A stretch of DNA of 64,000 bases from Candidatus Marsarchaeota G1 archaeon BE_D (lineage in GTDB: Archaea > Thermoproteota > Thermoprotei_A > Marsarchaeales > Marsarchaeaceae): the NCBI GenBank assembly GCA_003019595.1, contig NEXD01000003.1, forward strand, positions 1 to 64,000, given 5' to 3'. Position numbers and translations under genes: made by a program. The notes beneath the pieces are model-generated. The model did no database searches, was not told where the DNA came from, and saw only the letters and a list, made by a program, of their open reading frames with translations. Shown piece after piece: positions 20,456 to 30,607 of the stretch (positions are counted from its first letter, which is position 1; every line of letters starts with the position of its first letter).

Positions 20456-21568
20456 TTGAAAGTTGCATTTGTTTATATCGCACCAGATATTAGGGGTGGT
20501 ACTGAAAGGGCTATAGCCGAAACTTCTAAAAGACTTGAAAAAATGGGTTGTGAAGTTAAGCTTTTTTGTAACAGGTTTAACAAAGAAACAGCGCTTCCAG
20601 AGCTAGTAGAGATGGACAAACAGGTTGTTCCGCACAGGCTTTCGCTTTTTGGAAGGTTCAGAATGTACTACTCAATGAAGGCTGTTAGAGCGGCAACGCT
20701 TGTAGCAAGCAAATGGAACCCTGATATAATTCTTTTGGGAGCTGGTTTTCTTTGGAGCAAATACATCTTAAAGGGAATAAACACACCAGCCGTTTCGCGT
20801 GTGCACGTTCCAGTGCCCATTGAACACAGTTTATTAAACAGAGTTTACAGAAAATTCACTCGCTTAGACGTAATAGAAAAGCAATCTCTTGTGTATAAAC
20901 CTATAGTGTGTAACAGCAAGTATACGCAATCTATGATACTTAAGCTAGAACCTAACGCAAAAACCGAAGTGGTTTATGCGGGTGTGGATTCAGCCTTCTT
21001 TACACCCACTTGGGAAGATGAGGGGTATGTTTATTTAAATGGTCGCTTCCAAAGTTATAAAAATCAGTTGCTCGCTATAAGAGCGCTTAAGAATAGCGGT
21101 TACAAGCTTGTGCTTTCTGGTTATGCAAACCCTCGTGTCAAAGAAGAAGTGAGATATTTTGAACTCTTAAAAAAGGAAGCTGACAACTGTTCTAACATCG
21201 AGTTCGTAATAGACCCTGATAAATCAAAAATAAGAGAGCTTTATCAACGTTCGTCATTAGTGCTTGTGACAAGCGTAGGAGATCCATTTCCCTTGGTGAT
21301 GTTAGAAGCAATGGCGTGTGGAAAGCCAGTCGCAGGGCTTAATTCGGGCGGAATACCTGAGCTTATCGAAAACGTGGGGTTACTTTTCGAAAATGATCCT
21401 ATTGATCTTAGAAAGAAAGTGGAAATTCTTATGAACGATTCAAAATTGAGAAAGGAGCTAGGGAAAAAAGCAAGGGCTGTTGCAGAAAGTTTTACTTGGG
21501 AAAGAACTGCAACCCAATTCTATGAAATCTTTAAAAGGGAAATCGAAAAGCAGCGTTTTTCAAATTAA
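20456..21568 (+). CDS. GT4-family glycosyltransferase
   Basis: MKVAFVYIAPDIRGGTERAI; DPFPLVMLEAMACGKPVAGLNSGGIPELI. Confidence 0.92.
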   Translation: MKVAFVYIAPDIRGGTERAIAETSKRLEKMGCEVKLFCNRFNKETALPELVEMDKQVVPHRLSLFGRFRMYYSMKAVRAATLVASKWNPDIILLGAGFLWSKYILKGINTPAVSRVHVPVPIEHSLLNRVYRKFTRLDVIEKQSLVYKPIVCNSKYTQSMILKLEPNAKTEVVYAGVDSAFFTPTWEDEGYVYLNGRFQSYKNQLLAIRALKNSGYKLVLSGYANPRVKEEVRYFELLKKEADNCSNIEFVIDPDKSKIRELYQRSSLVLVTSVGDPFPLVMLEAMACGKPVAGLNSGGIPELIENVGLLFENDPIDLRKKVEILMNDSKLRKELGKKARAVAESFTWERTATQFYEIFKREIEKQRFSN

Positions 21569-22662
21569 GCGTTTTTTACGTCAAGGATTGCGCTAATCGC
21601 CCTTGTTGCCCTTTCCCCTATGGCTTTGACGGAATAATTGTTTTGCACAAATCTTTTTGCTTTTTCAACTCGCTCTTGAAATCGCTCAGGATGTTCGAGC
21701 ACTTCTAGGATTTTGTTTGCAAACTCGTTTAAGTCAAATCTTTTTACCGTGATCGGGTAGTCATCGTACACCTCTTTGTAAATTGGTAAATCGTAAACAA
21801 TGACCGGTAATCCTCTCAAAAAAGCCTCACCAACCGTAAGAGAAAACCCTTCACTTTCGCTCGTGCTGATGTACACTCTTGCCTTTCGCAAAAGCTCTTC
21901 TTTTTGCGAGTTGCTCACTTTTCCGACAAACTCCACATACTCAAGCCCTTTTTCTTTAACCACTTTGAGCACGCTTTGTCTTAACGTGCCGTCTCCCGCC
22001 CATATGAAGCGCACGCTTTTCTCTCTCTCCTTTACAAGCGTTGCTATTTTCAAAAAATCAAAAGGCCTCTTATTTGGTTCCAGTCGTGAAATCGTAAGCA
22101 CAACAAAATCATTCGACAACGTTTCCCACCACAAAAGAAGGTTTTTCAAAACCCATAGCCTTTAATTTTTTAAGGTTTCGTTGCTTACGGAAATAATTCC
22201 ATCGACTAATTTTAGTGGTGGGTAAAGCGAAATCCATCTTATTATCGTAGTCAACTTTCTTGAACGTGATGTGGCAAGCCTGAGCGAGTATTCAAGCGAA
22301 AGAGCGTCGTGTTGCAACACGACCACCTTCTTTCTGAACACTTTTGCGAAAACCACAACAATCGGCAAAGTGTATCCTGAATTCACGAGAACCACTTGGG
22401 TTAAAGGAATAAGCTTTGGTAAAAGTGTGAACAACTTTAAAATGAAAAACGCTGGCGCGACAAACCTCTTTTGGGGAACGCTCAATCTGACCATACGCGC
22501 AGGTGTGATGTTTACTTGAGCGGATGAAGCGCCTGTGTTTGTCACGACAATAACAAAATTTCCAACAAAAGAAAGAGAGCGCATGAGCTGAAAAAACGCA
22601 AGCCTACCGCCCGCTACAAACATTGTGTCTTCGGTGACTCCAAGTATACTCAGCTTGTTCAT
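21565..22662 (-). pseudogene. GT4-family glycosyltransferase broken into two ORFs (22162-22662 N-half, 21565-22149 C-half)
   Basis: N-half ends ...ISVSNETLKN*; C-half resumes at NDFVVLTISRLEPNKRPFDFL...SESEGFSLTVGEAFLRGLPVIVYD. The intervening DNA reads K-LKAMGFEKPSFVVGNVVE* in the third frame. Confidence 0.85.
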
Positions 22663-22692
22663 GGTTGTTACAATGGATAAAGGGTTTAAAAA

Positions 22693-23148
22693 CTAAGACG
22701 TTTCAACATTTACATTAACTTCTATACCTTCTCTTACCGCACCCGTTACGACGCAGTAGTTTTCAAATATTTCAAGGCACCTTTTTATTCTAGGGTCATT
22801 AGAGGAGTCTGAGGTTTGCGCACTTATTTTTACATTGAGCCTTTTGACTCTCCAATATCCTTTTTCATTTCTTTCCACGATCGGCTCCACTTCAGTTTTT
22901 ATTGACTTTACTTCGATCTTCGCTTTTCTCAGGCAAAAGGCGAGACTTGCGCTCAAGCAATTTCCAACCGCCGCTGCAAGCACCCTAGATGCGTTTGGCC
23001 CCTCAAGCTTTCCGAGAGGCTCTGGTTCGTCCATTATTAGCGTAGCTTCCGTTCCCGAAAAGCTCACCTTAAACACGTAGTCGTGTAAAAGCTCAACCGT
23101 GACCTTTGGTGTTCCTTCGACCATGTTGGGATATACTTTGCACACCAA
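22693..23148 (-). CDS. OsmC family protein
   Basis: AAVGNCLSASLAFCLRKAKIEVKSIKTEV and IFENYCVVTGAVREGIEVNV motifs. Confidence 0.9.
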   Translation of the reverse strand: MVCKVYPNMVEGTPKVTVELLHDYVFKVSFSGTEATLIMDEPEPLGKLEGPNASRVLAAAVGNCLSASLAFCLRKAKIEVKSIKTEVEPIVERNEKGYWRVKRLNVKISAQTSDSSNDPRIKRCLEIFENYCVVTGAVREGIEVNVNVETS

Positions 23149-23208
23149 AATAATTCTTTTGAAGCTCAGAGTCCCGCAAATTCTATAGCTTGCCCGATTA
23201 GATTAAGC

Positions 23209-24039
23209 TTGATGGAATACAAGCAATTTGGCAAAACTGGAGAAAGAGTGTCCGCGGTTGGTATGGGAACTTACTACGACCCGCTTTGGATTATCGGTGC
23301 AACCTTAGGCTTTAAAAGAAAAGCGGATTTAAAGATCGAGGCGATACGAGCTGGTATAGAAGAAGGAATGAACCTCATCGACACCGCTGAAATTTACCGT
23401 TCAGAACCCCTTGTTGCCAAAGCGATAAAGGGCATCAAAAGAGATGAACTTTTTATTGCGACAAAAGTTTGGTCAAACCATTTAAGAAAAGAAAAACTCG
23501 TCAAAGCGCTAAATAACAGTCTAAAGCGCCTTGAACTAAACTATGTAGATTTGTACCAGATACACTTTCCAAACTCAAGGGTTCCAATATCGGAAACCAT
23601 GGGCGCTATGGAGGAATTGGTAGATCAAGGAAAAATAAGATACATCGGTGTGAGCAATTTCACACTTGAGCAAATGGTCGAAGCGATTTCTTCTCTCAAA
23701 AAATACGAGCTTGCTTCAACCCAAATGAGCTATAGCCTTGCCGATAGAAGAATAGAAAGAGACATTCTTCCATATTGCAAAAAAGAAGGAATCGCGGTTC
23801 TCGCTTATTACCCTCTTGCGCACGGCAAACTCTCAAAAACAGACAAACTTATTGAACTCTCAAAAAAATACAACAAAACGCCTGCTCAAATTTCCTTAAA
23901 CTGGTTGCTTTCACGTGAGAACGTTTTTCCGATACCGCGCGCGTCCAATCCACAACACGTAAGGGAAAACGCGGCGTCAACCGGTTGGACTCTTTCCGAA
24001 GAGGATTTAAAATTGCTGGATGCAACATTTCCTCCGTAG
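23209..24039 (+). CDS. Aldo/keto reductase
   Basis: LIDTAEIYRSE, ATKVWSNH, DLYQIHFPN, RYIGVSNF motifs. Confidence 0.95.
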   Translation: MMEYKQFGKTGERVSAVGMGTYYDPLWIIGATLGFKRKADLKIEAIRAGIEEGMNLIDTAEIYRSEPLVAKAIKGIKRDELFIATKVWSNHLRKEKLVKALNNSLKRLELNYVDLYQIHFPNSRVPISETMGAMEELVDQGKIRYIGVSNFTLEQMVEAISSLKKYELASTQMSYSLADRRIERDILPYCKKEGIAVLAYYPLAHGKLSKTDKLIELSKKYNKTPAQISLNWLLSRENVFPIPRASNPQHVRENAASTGWTLSEEDLKLLDATFPP

Positions 24040-24070
24040 CGTTAATAAAACCAAAAAGTGCAGATTGTTT

Positions 24071-24850
24071 GTGAGACACAAAGTCCTGTTTGTTTCGCAC
24101 GCGTCTCCTACGTTGTTGATAGAACAAGATTCCGAATATTACCGCTTTTTAAAACAGTTTTCAAACAAGCTGTCTCTTAGCGAGTATGACACTCTAGTCA
24201 CTTCATCTCCACATTTTGCGGTTAAGGGAAAAGCGTACATCGTTCAAACAAAAGAGCTTAAGTGCATTCAGGATTACTATGGCTTTCCCGCAGAGCTTTA
24301 CCGCTTTTGCGTAAACGCTCAGAATGATTTGGAACTCGTTCAGGAAATCTTAAACCAAGGGTTTAGGATTGAGCCAACGGACAAGTGGGGGCTCGACCAC
24401 GGCGTATGGGTTCCGCTCTACATTCTTTTTGGTGAAAATGTTGGAAACACGGTTTGCGTGTCCTGCGATCCGTTTAATCCTTCTTTTAACTACGAACTTG
24501 GAAGTATTATAAGAAAGGCCGCTGACAAGCTACAAAAAAGAGTGCTGTTTCTTGCGTCTGGTTCGCCCACACACAGACTTGACCTTTTTGAGTTCGGAAA
24601 AACAGAAAGCGCAGACGACCCACTTTATGAATTTGACAAGATTTTGATACACACGCTGACAAAAGAGCCTATGTCACTGCTTTCACTCAAAGAACGAGAG
24701 CGTGAGAAGTACATCATGGCTCAGCCAGAAGGGGGTCTTGGCCCACTTTTTACCGCGATGGGCTTTGCTGGCTCAGAGCTTAATCCAAAAGTGCTTTATT
24801 ATGGCGTGCCGTACAAAGGCGTTAGCGTGCTTGCGGCCGAGCTCGTATAA
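24071..24850 (+). CDS. LigB/DODA-type extradiol dioxygenase family protein
   Basis: LFVSHASPTLLIEQD, TSSPHFAV, LDHGVWVPL, LASGSPTHRL. GTG start chosen over the upstream start that overlaps the AKR gene. Confidence 0.88.
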   Translation: MRHKVLFVSHASPTLLIEQDSEYYRFLKQFSNKLSLSEYDTLVTSSPHFAVKGKAYIVQTKELKCIQDYYGFPAELYRFCVNAQNDLELVQEILNQGFRIEPTDKWGLDHGVWVPLYILFGENVGNTVCVSCDPFNPSFNYELGSIIRKAADKLQKRVLFLASGSPTHRLDLFEFGKTESADDPLYEFDKILIHTLTKEPMSLLSLKEREREKYIMAQPEGGLGPLFTAMGFAGSELNPKVLYYGVPYKGVSVLAAELV

Positions 24851-25439
24851 TGCGTAGCTTAGCCAACGCTTTTTCCCAGTCGATTTTATAGAGCACTATT
24901 CCTAAAACCACAAAAAACGCCGATGCGAAAACGGATATTTCAAAAGCAGAAAGCCCAAAGGCGCTTGTAAACTGAGCGATTTTAATAATACCCGCAAACT
25001 CCAAAGCGATTTCTGCAAAGCTTTTTAGCACTTTGGAAAAAACTGTGATTCCTATCATTGGCAGAAGTTTTGCCTTGTTTGCCCCAGCGCCTATGTAAAG
25101 ATAATCGTCAAGCGGAAGAACGGGTATTAGCGCTGTTACAAAAAGCGCGACATAAAAACTCCTTCTTCTTAGCCAAGCTCTAAGAAACAAAATGTTTTTG
25201 TTGTGAATTAATTTCTTTTGGAAACCTAAAGCACCATAGTAAATCACGAGCTTTGCAATCGCCGCAGCAAAACCAGAAATTAGCACAACTACTAAAAAAA
25301 GCGGAAGTGAGAATCCAAATTTTATGAGAATGCTTGTGCCAATTAGCGTGTAAGAAGCACCGAAAAATGGTGTGGCATTAGACACAAATGATATGACAAA
25401 AAGCTGAGCGAGCGCAAGGATCAACAAAGTGTTGTTCAA
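24822..25439 (-). CDS. VTT/DedA-like membrane protein
   Basis: Multi-TM; ALIPVLPLDDYLYIGAGANKAKLLPMIGITVFSKVLKSF resembles the VTT domain core. Confidence 0.65.
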   Translation of the reverse strand: MNNTLLILALAQLFVISFVSNATPFFGASYTLIGTSILIKFGFSLPLFLVVVLISGFAAAIAKLVIYYGALGFQKKLIHNKNILFLRAWLRRRSFYVALFVTALIPVLPLDDYLYIGAGANKAKLLPMIGITVFSKVLKSFAEIALEFAGIIKIAQFTSAFGLSAFEISVFASAFFVVLGIVLYKIDWEKALAKLRIIRARPQAR

Positions 25440-25536
25440 TTCAAATGAACAACCAGCGCACGCTTATAAAAGATTAGATGAAGAATGTTTTGATGTAATG
25501 CAAACACGTAAAAGTTTCTTTGAATAAATCATAACC

Positions 25537-26541
25537 ATGAATGTTGAGTTCGGATATCGCTGTGCATCAGAAGAGCATCCAGCGCAAGTTTTGTTAAGAA
25601 ACGCTCAAACCGCTGAAAAACTTGGGTTTGACTTTATTGTCACAAGCGATCACTTTCATCCTTGGTTTCACACCGATGGTCATTCAACTTTTGCTTTAAG
25701 CTGGTTAGGCGCGCTTGGTCAAGTGACAAGCAGGGTTTGGTTCGGAACTGGTGTGACGCCACCGATACTCCGTTATCATCCAGCCTTAGTCGCGCAGGCT
25801 TTTGCCACCCTCTCAAATCTTTATCCAGCTAGAGTCTTTTTGGGTGTGGGAACTGGCGAAGCGATGAACGAGGTCCCCTTGGGCTTTGAATGGCCGTCCT
25901 ATACCGAAAGACTTGAAAGGTTAAAAGAGGCGATTTTCGTGATAAGAAGCCTATGGAGCAACGATTTTGTGAGCTTTCAAGGAAAGTATTTTACGCTTAA
26001 AGGAGCAAACCTTTACGACAAACCGCAGAAGCCCCCGCTGATCTACGTTGCAGGAGTTGGGACAAATTCAACTTTGCTTGCCTCACAGATTGGGGATGGT
26101 TACATGACTGTTCCCGCAAAGCCCGACATTTACAAGAGGAATTTTGAAATCCTCAAAAATGGCTGTGAAAAAAGAGGCGTTGAGTTTGAGTCTTTTCCCA
26201 AAATGGTCGAAGTTTTCGTGGGATATGATGAAGACTACGATAAAGCGCTCAACCACTTAAGAAGATGGAAAACGGTTCTGATACCAAACGTTTTAAATCG
26301 TGAAATATATGATCCTAGGGTTTTAGAAGAGCTTTCTAAAAGTGTGGACGATTCTGAGCTTCTCAACACCCAAGCAAAAGTGTGCACAACCATCGAAGAT
26401 TTGGTAAAAGTTGTTGAAGAATACGTGCGTTACGGTTTTAACAAAATACAGTTACACAGCTGTTCGCCGAACGAACAAAAATTTCTTTTTGATTTCGGAA
26501 CAAAGTGCTTGCCCTTTTTAAAAGAGGAGTTTCGCGCGTAA
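25537..26541 (+). CDS. Luciferase-like monooxygenase, F420-dependent G6PDH-like family
   Basis: FIVTSDHFHPWFHTDGHSTFALSWLGAL, FLGVGTGEAMNEVPLG, VAGVGTNSTLLASQIGDGYMTV. Confidence 0.9.
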   Translation: MNVEFGYRCASEEHPAQVLLRNAQTAEKLGFDFIVTSDHFHPWFHTDGHSTFALSWLGALGQVTSRVWFGTGVTPPILRYHPALVAQAFATLSNLYPARVFLGVGTGEAMNEVPLGFEWPSYTERLERLKEAIFVIRSLWSNDFVSFQGKYFTLKGANLYDKPQKPPLIYVAGVGTNSTLLASQIGDGYMTVPAKPDIYKRNFEILKNGCEKRGVEFESFPKMVEVFVGYDEDYDKALNHLRRWKTVLIPNVLNREIYDPRVLEELSKSVDDSELLNTQAKVCTTIEDLVKVVEEYVRYGFNKIQLHSCSPNEQKFLFDFGTKCLPFLKEEFRA

Positions 26542-26556
26542 TGATTAAGTTTCTCT

Positions 26557-27231
26557 TTGAGTAAGAAATTACGAATGTCGCTAAACCGAATTAAACTTGT
26601 GGTCTTCGACTGTGATGGCACGCTCACAACCGGCCCGTCGAGCTGGCAACTTCTTCATGAAGCGTTTGGCACACTTAGACAGGCCGAGATCAACGCCGAG
26701 CTATACAAAAGCGGTAAAATAAGCTACTACGAGTGGGCAAAGCGTGACGTCGAACTATGGCGTGGAAAAAAACTTGACAAAGCGGAGCCTTATTTGAAAA
26801 AAATTAAACTAGTAGAAGGGTCCGAGTGGCTTTTTCAAAAATTGTCGTCAGCAGGAATTAAAACGGTTGTCATTTCGGCTGGGCTTGATCCAGTTGTTCA
26901 AAGATTTGTCAAACCGCTTAATCCGTATAATGTATTTTGTAATAGATTGCTCACCAAAGATGGCGTTATACTCGGAAGTGTTGAACTTCATGTAGACTAT
27001 AAGAAAAAAGGAGAGATTGTGAGACTCATCATGGATAAAATGGATCTTTGTGACGAACAGGTGATCGCTATAGGGGATAGCGAAGCCGACGTTTCGATGT
27101 TTCACGTAGCGGGAATGTGTATCGCTTTTAACCCAAGCGATGCGTACATTCTTCCGCACGCAAAGGTCGTTGTTCGCGGTAACATGTTTGACCTTTACAA
27201 AATTTTAAAACGTAATATCAAAAATTTGTAA
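26557..27231 (+). CDS. HAD-family phosphatase (phosphoserine phosphatase-like)
   Basis: VVFDCDGTLTTG, VVISAGLDPV, AIGDSEADVSMF. Confidence 0.9.
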   Translation: MSKKLRMSLNRIKLVVFDCDGTLTTGPSSWQLLHEAFGTLRQAEINAELYKSGKISYYEWAKRDVELWRGKKLDKAEPYLKKIKLVEGSEWLFQKLSSAGIKTVVISAGLDPVVQRFVKPLNPYNVFCNRLLTKDGVILGSVELHVDYKKKGEIVRLIMDKMDLCDEQVIAIGDSEADVSMFHVAGMCIAFNPSDAYILPHAKVVVRGNMFDLYKILKRNIKNL

Positions 27232-27273
27232 CAGCTGTTTCATAGCCATCGTTAAAGATTTTCCGTAATCATG

Positions 27274-27297
27274 TGAAGGTGCGTTACCTCACCTTCA
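27274..27297. terminator. Inverted repeat TGAAGGTG-(8 nt)-CACCTTCA in the convergent gap between the HAD and GNAT genes
   Basis: Perfect 8-bp arms at 27274-27281 and 27290-27297 between convergent genes; transcription-end role is inference. Confidence 0.35.
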
Positions 27298-27319
27298 GCA
27301 ATGCCCACAGCTTCAAGTG

Positions 27320-27799
27320 CTATTCTTCCCTACCAAATATTCCTATAACCGCTCTAAATCCCAGTTTTTGGTAGAAATCAGATGCGATTTTGTTTTGGAA
27401 TGGAAATTCGGCAACGATTAAACCAGCACCCCTTTTCTTTAGTTCTTCAGACGCGATTTTCACCATCTCTCTTCCCAGCCTTTTGCGCCTGTGCTCTGGC
27501 ATTATGTAAAAATCTTCTATAACACCTTCGATTCGTGGTTCGTAATATCGTCTCTCTCTAACATGTGCACGCAAAACGCCCACAACTTCAGAATTGTATT
27601 CACAAACAAGCACCAAGTAATCCTCTCTTGTGAGTATTTCGTCATAATCTTTAAGAGCGACTTCATACGCATCGCTTCTTACCTTTAAAAGGGGATCAAA
27701 CTCTTCATTGAGCTTCTTTAGCCTTACTACAAGAGCCGCAAGCTTTTCTACATCACTTTTTTGCGCTTGCCTTATGCTAACTTTCTTTTCTTTACTCAT
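27320..27799 (-). CDS. GNAT-family N-acetyltransferase
   Basis: IEDFYIMPEHRRKRLGREMVKIASEELKKRGA ... NKIASDFYQKLGF. Confidence 0.92.
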   Translation of the reverse strand: MSKEKKVSIRQAQKSDVEKLAALVVRLKKLNEEFDPLLKVRSDAYEVALKDYDEILTREDYLVLVCEYNSEVVGVLRAHVRERRYYEPRIEGVIEDFYIMPEHRRKRLGREMVKIASEELKKRGAGLIVAEFPFQNKIASDFYQKLGFRAVIGIFGREE

Positions 27800-27802
27800 T
27801 TT

Positions 27803-29185
27803 TCACACCTTTGGGAGTGGTTTGATAACACCCGTTTTCATAGCCGTTTCTACCGCAAGTCTTGCGTTTCTTGTGATTTCTGTGGCTTCATCAAGAAACT
27901 GTGACTTGGTCGCAACCCTTCTTGCAACACCCTCTTTAACTGCCTGCTCGGCAAGCGCTGCGGCGACACGGGGATACGCCTCCCACTCCTCCATCGTCGG
28001 TATTATGTAATCTTCTCTTAAACCCTTTTCCTGTGCGAATTTGGCTAGCTCTTGAGCTGCGGCAATCACCATAGTGTCTGTTATCGTTTTACTTCTTGAA
28101 TCAAGCGCACCCCTGAAAACTGCTGGAAACATAAGGCTGTTATTCACTTGGTTAGGGAAATCAGATCTACCTGTTGCTATGATTTTCACGCCCACTTCTT
28201 TTAACTCCCAAGGCCAAATTTCTGGTACTGGATTTGCTTCAACGAAAACTATTGGATCTTTTTCCATTTCTCTTATCCACTCTTTTTTAATCACGCCAGG
28301 TCCTGGTGTTGAAGCGGCTATAAGAACATCAGCGCCCTTAAGCGCTTCAGCCAATCCTCCTTTAACTTTTTCTGCGTTGGTCTTTAGCGCCATTTCGTAT
28401 TTTAGTGGGTGTTTTAGCATAAGTTGGTCTAAATCTTCCCGTTCTGCGTGTAGCGTACCCTTTCTGTCGACAAGAATCATTTTTCTTGCGTCAAAACCGG
28501 CTGTTATGAACAACCTTGCTGCAGCAAGGTTTGCGGCTCCCGCACCAAATAACACTATTTTCACATCGTTAGGTTTTTTTCCGGTTAGTTTAAGAGCGTT
28601 GATCAATGCCGCAAGATTTACACCAGCTGTACCCTGTTGGTCATCGTGCCAAACTGGTATTTTCATTTTGTTTCTCAAATTGTCGAGTATGCTAAAGCAC
28701 TTTGGAGATTCTATATCTTCGAGATTTATTCCTCCGAAAGCGGCTTCAAGCGAACACACCGTTTGCTCAATCACCTCTTGATTTTGTGTAGAAAGTGGAA
28801 GCGGAATTGCGTTAACCCCACCCAAATATTTGAAAATGAGCGCTTTTCCTTCAAGTACAGGAAGGGCGGCTTCAGCGCCTATGTTTCCCAGCCCAAGAAC
28901 TCTGCTACCGTCGCCGACGACGGCGATTGTGTTCCAACGACCTGTGAGTTCAAACGAAAGATCTTTGTTTTTGTTGATGGCAAGAGAAACCGCGGCTACG
29001 CCTGGCGTGTACCAGTAAGAAAAATCTCTTAAGCCAGTTATCGGTACCTTAGGAATTATGTCCACCTTTCCGGCGTAGTACTTTGAATAATGTAGCGCTA
29101 ACGAGTACCAGTCAACGTTTTCAGTTGCGGGCCCTTCACTCTTACCTCCACCCCCAGCAACTCGCGCTTCTGTCAAATCCACCAC
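27803..29185 (-). CDS. Malic enzyme (NAD(P)-dependent malate dehydrogenase, decarboxylating)
   Basis: YTPGVAAVS, DGSRVLGLGNIGAEAALPVLEGKALIFKYLGGV, WHDDQQGTAGVNLAALINALKLTGK, GAGAANLAAARL. Confidence 0.95.
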   Translation of the reverse strand: MVDLTEARVAGGGGKSEGPATENVDWYSLALHYSKYYAGKVDIIPKVPITGLRDFSYWYTPGVAAVSLAINKNKDLSFELTGRWNTIAVVGDGSRVLGLGNIGAEAALPVLEGKALIFKYLGGVNAIPLPLSTQNQEVIEQTVCSLEAAFGGINLEDIESPKCFSILDNLRNKMKIPVWHDDQQGTAGVNLAALINALKLTGKKPNDVKIVLFGAGAANLAAARLFITAGFDARKMILVDRKGTLHAEREDLDQLMLKHPLKYEMALKTNAEKVKGGLAEALKGADVLIAASTPGPGVIKKEWIREMEKDPIVFVEANPVPEIWPWELKEVGVKIIATGRSDFPNQVNNSLMFPAVFRGALDSRSKTITDTMVIAAAQELAKFAQEKGLREDYIIPTMEEWEAYPRVAAALAEQAVKEGVARRVATKSQFLDEATEITRNARLAVETAMKTGVIKPLPKV

Positions 29186-29368
29186 AACGCCTCTATAATT
29201 AAGTGTGAAATATGGCTTGCGCTTTTCAGGTGAACGCTAGACGAATTGTAAAACTCAAGAATTTGGTGAGTTGCATCCAAATTATTTGAAATTTTCGGTT
29301 GAAGCCTTGTTTGCAAAAAGCGTATCAATTCAAGAATTGGGTAATGCCTAAATGCCAGAAAGTGTGCG

Positions 29369-30607
29369 TTGAGTAGACGCTCATTGAAAGTTGCAAAAGA
29401 GGATTTTAAGCTTAGATATTTTTATCTACCCAAAGACGCATGGGTTCTTGCTTTTTCGGCTTTCATTTGGTCGATTGGCGGTAGCCTTGTAAATCCGTAC
29501 CAATCGATATTCTTTTCCGCCCTCGGTACACCACTTCCTTACATCGGAATTTTGGCGGCTTTAAGCTCAGTCGTCACCGCATCCGCGTATTTGGTAGGCG
29601 GTTATGTGGCGGACACATGGGGCCGAAGAAAGGTGATTGTGATTTTTAGCTTCGTCGCCGCGGCAAACTCATTTTTGTATTTCTTCGTTAAAAGCTGGAC
29701 TCTGCTTTTTATACCGGTGATCGTTGGTTCTCTATCTGGCGTGTACACGCCCGCTTTTAACGCTGTTCTTAACGACTCAATGGAACCTGAGCTTCGTCCA
29801 AAGGGTTTTGCGTCGTTTACGATAGTAACCACAATCCCTTCAGCGTTTTCTCCGTATATCGGAGGACTTTTGATTGAAAGATTTGGCGCTATTTACGGAC
29901 TAAAAATCGGCTATTTTGCGGCTGGACTTCTAGGTCTTGCTGGTGTGAGCTGGCGAGCGATAAGATTGAGCGAAACCTTTGTGCCCACTCATAATAAGGA
30001 AGGTGGAATATCGCGCTTTTTGGTCGACGTGGTAAAAAACAACCTTAGCGCGCTAAAGGAAGCGAGCTCTGATGCGAAAAAGCTAATCGTGTACGTCGCG
30101 CTGTCGAGCATCGCAAGCGGTCTTTCAACACTTTATGTTTCAATTTATCTTATCGACCAAGCGCGTCTTTCTCCTTCACAATACGGATTTCTCACAGGTA
30201 TAAGCGCAATCACAACAATCGCGCTTCTTCTTCCTGCGGCGTCTTTTATAAAGCGTATCGGGCTTAAAAGCGCGGCCATTCTTTCAGCGTTGTCATCTCC
30301 GCTGAGCATGCTCGTTTTTGTGTCCGCCAATGGCATGAACGATCTAATTGCTTGGAGCGTCACAGGAGGAGTGAGTGGTGCAATGGTCAACCCCACAATC
30401 CAAAGTTTACAAGGAAACACCGTTCCAAAAGAATTAAGAGGAAGACTGATGGCCATGTTTAACGTTGTGCCGCTACTTGTGACCACACCCGCGCAAGTGC
30501 TTTCCGGTTACCTTTATACAGAAGTTTCAAAACTTGCCCCATTTGTGTTTTCGATACCCTTTTACGCGCTTTCGGTTTTTATTTTGACCACGATAAAAGC
30601 AAATTAA
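29369..30607 (+). CDS. MFS transporter
   Basis: About 12 TM segments; GGYVADTWGRRKVIV loop 2-3 motif. Confidence 0.92.
   Translation: MSRRSLKVAKEDFKLRYFYLPKDAWVLAFSAFIWSIGGSLVNPYQSIFFSALGTPLPYIGILAALSSVVTASAYLVGGYVADTWGRRKVIVIFSFVAAANSFLYFFVKSWTLLFIPVIVGSLSGVYTPAFNAVLNDSMEPELRPKGFASFTIVTTIPSAFSPYIGGLLIERFGAIYGLKIGYFAAGLLGLAGVSWRAIRLSETFVPTHNKEGGISRFLVDVVKNNLSALKEASSDAKKLIVYVALSSIASGLSTLYVSIYLIDQARLSPSQYGFLTGISAITTIALLLPAASFIKRIGLKSAAILSALSSPLSMLVFVSANGMNDLIAWSVTGGVSGAMVNPTIQSLQGNTVPKELRGRLMAMFNVVPLLVTTPAQVLSGYLYTEVSKLAPFVFSIPFYALSVFILTTIKAN

Noticed and set aside
27235-27335. Reverse-frame stretch ALEAVGIAEGEVTHLHMITENL* past the GNAT stop
   Set aside because: Could be a frameshifted C-terminal extension of the acetyltransferase, but only about 22 codons and no recognisable motif; left as part of the intergenic hairpin region.
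28074-29032. ORFs on the plus strand opposite the malic enzyme (235 and 131 aa)
   Set aside because: Ser/Pro-rich antisense shadow ORFs of a well-supported coding strand.
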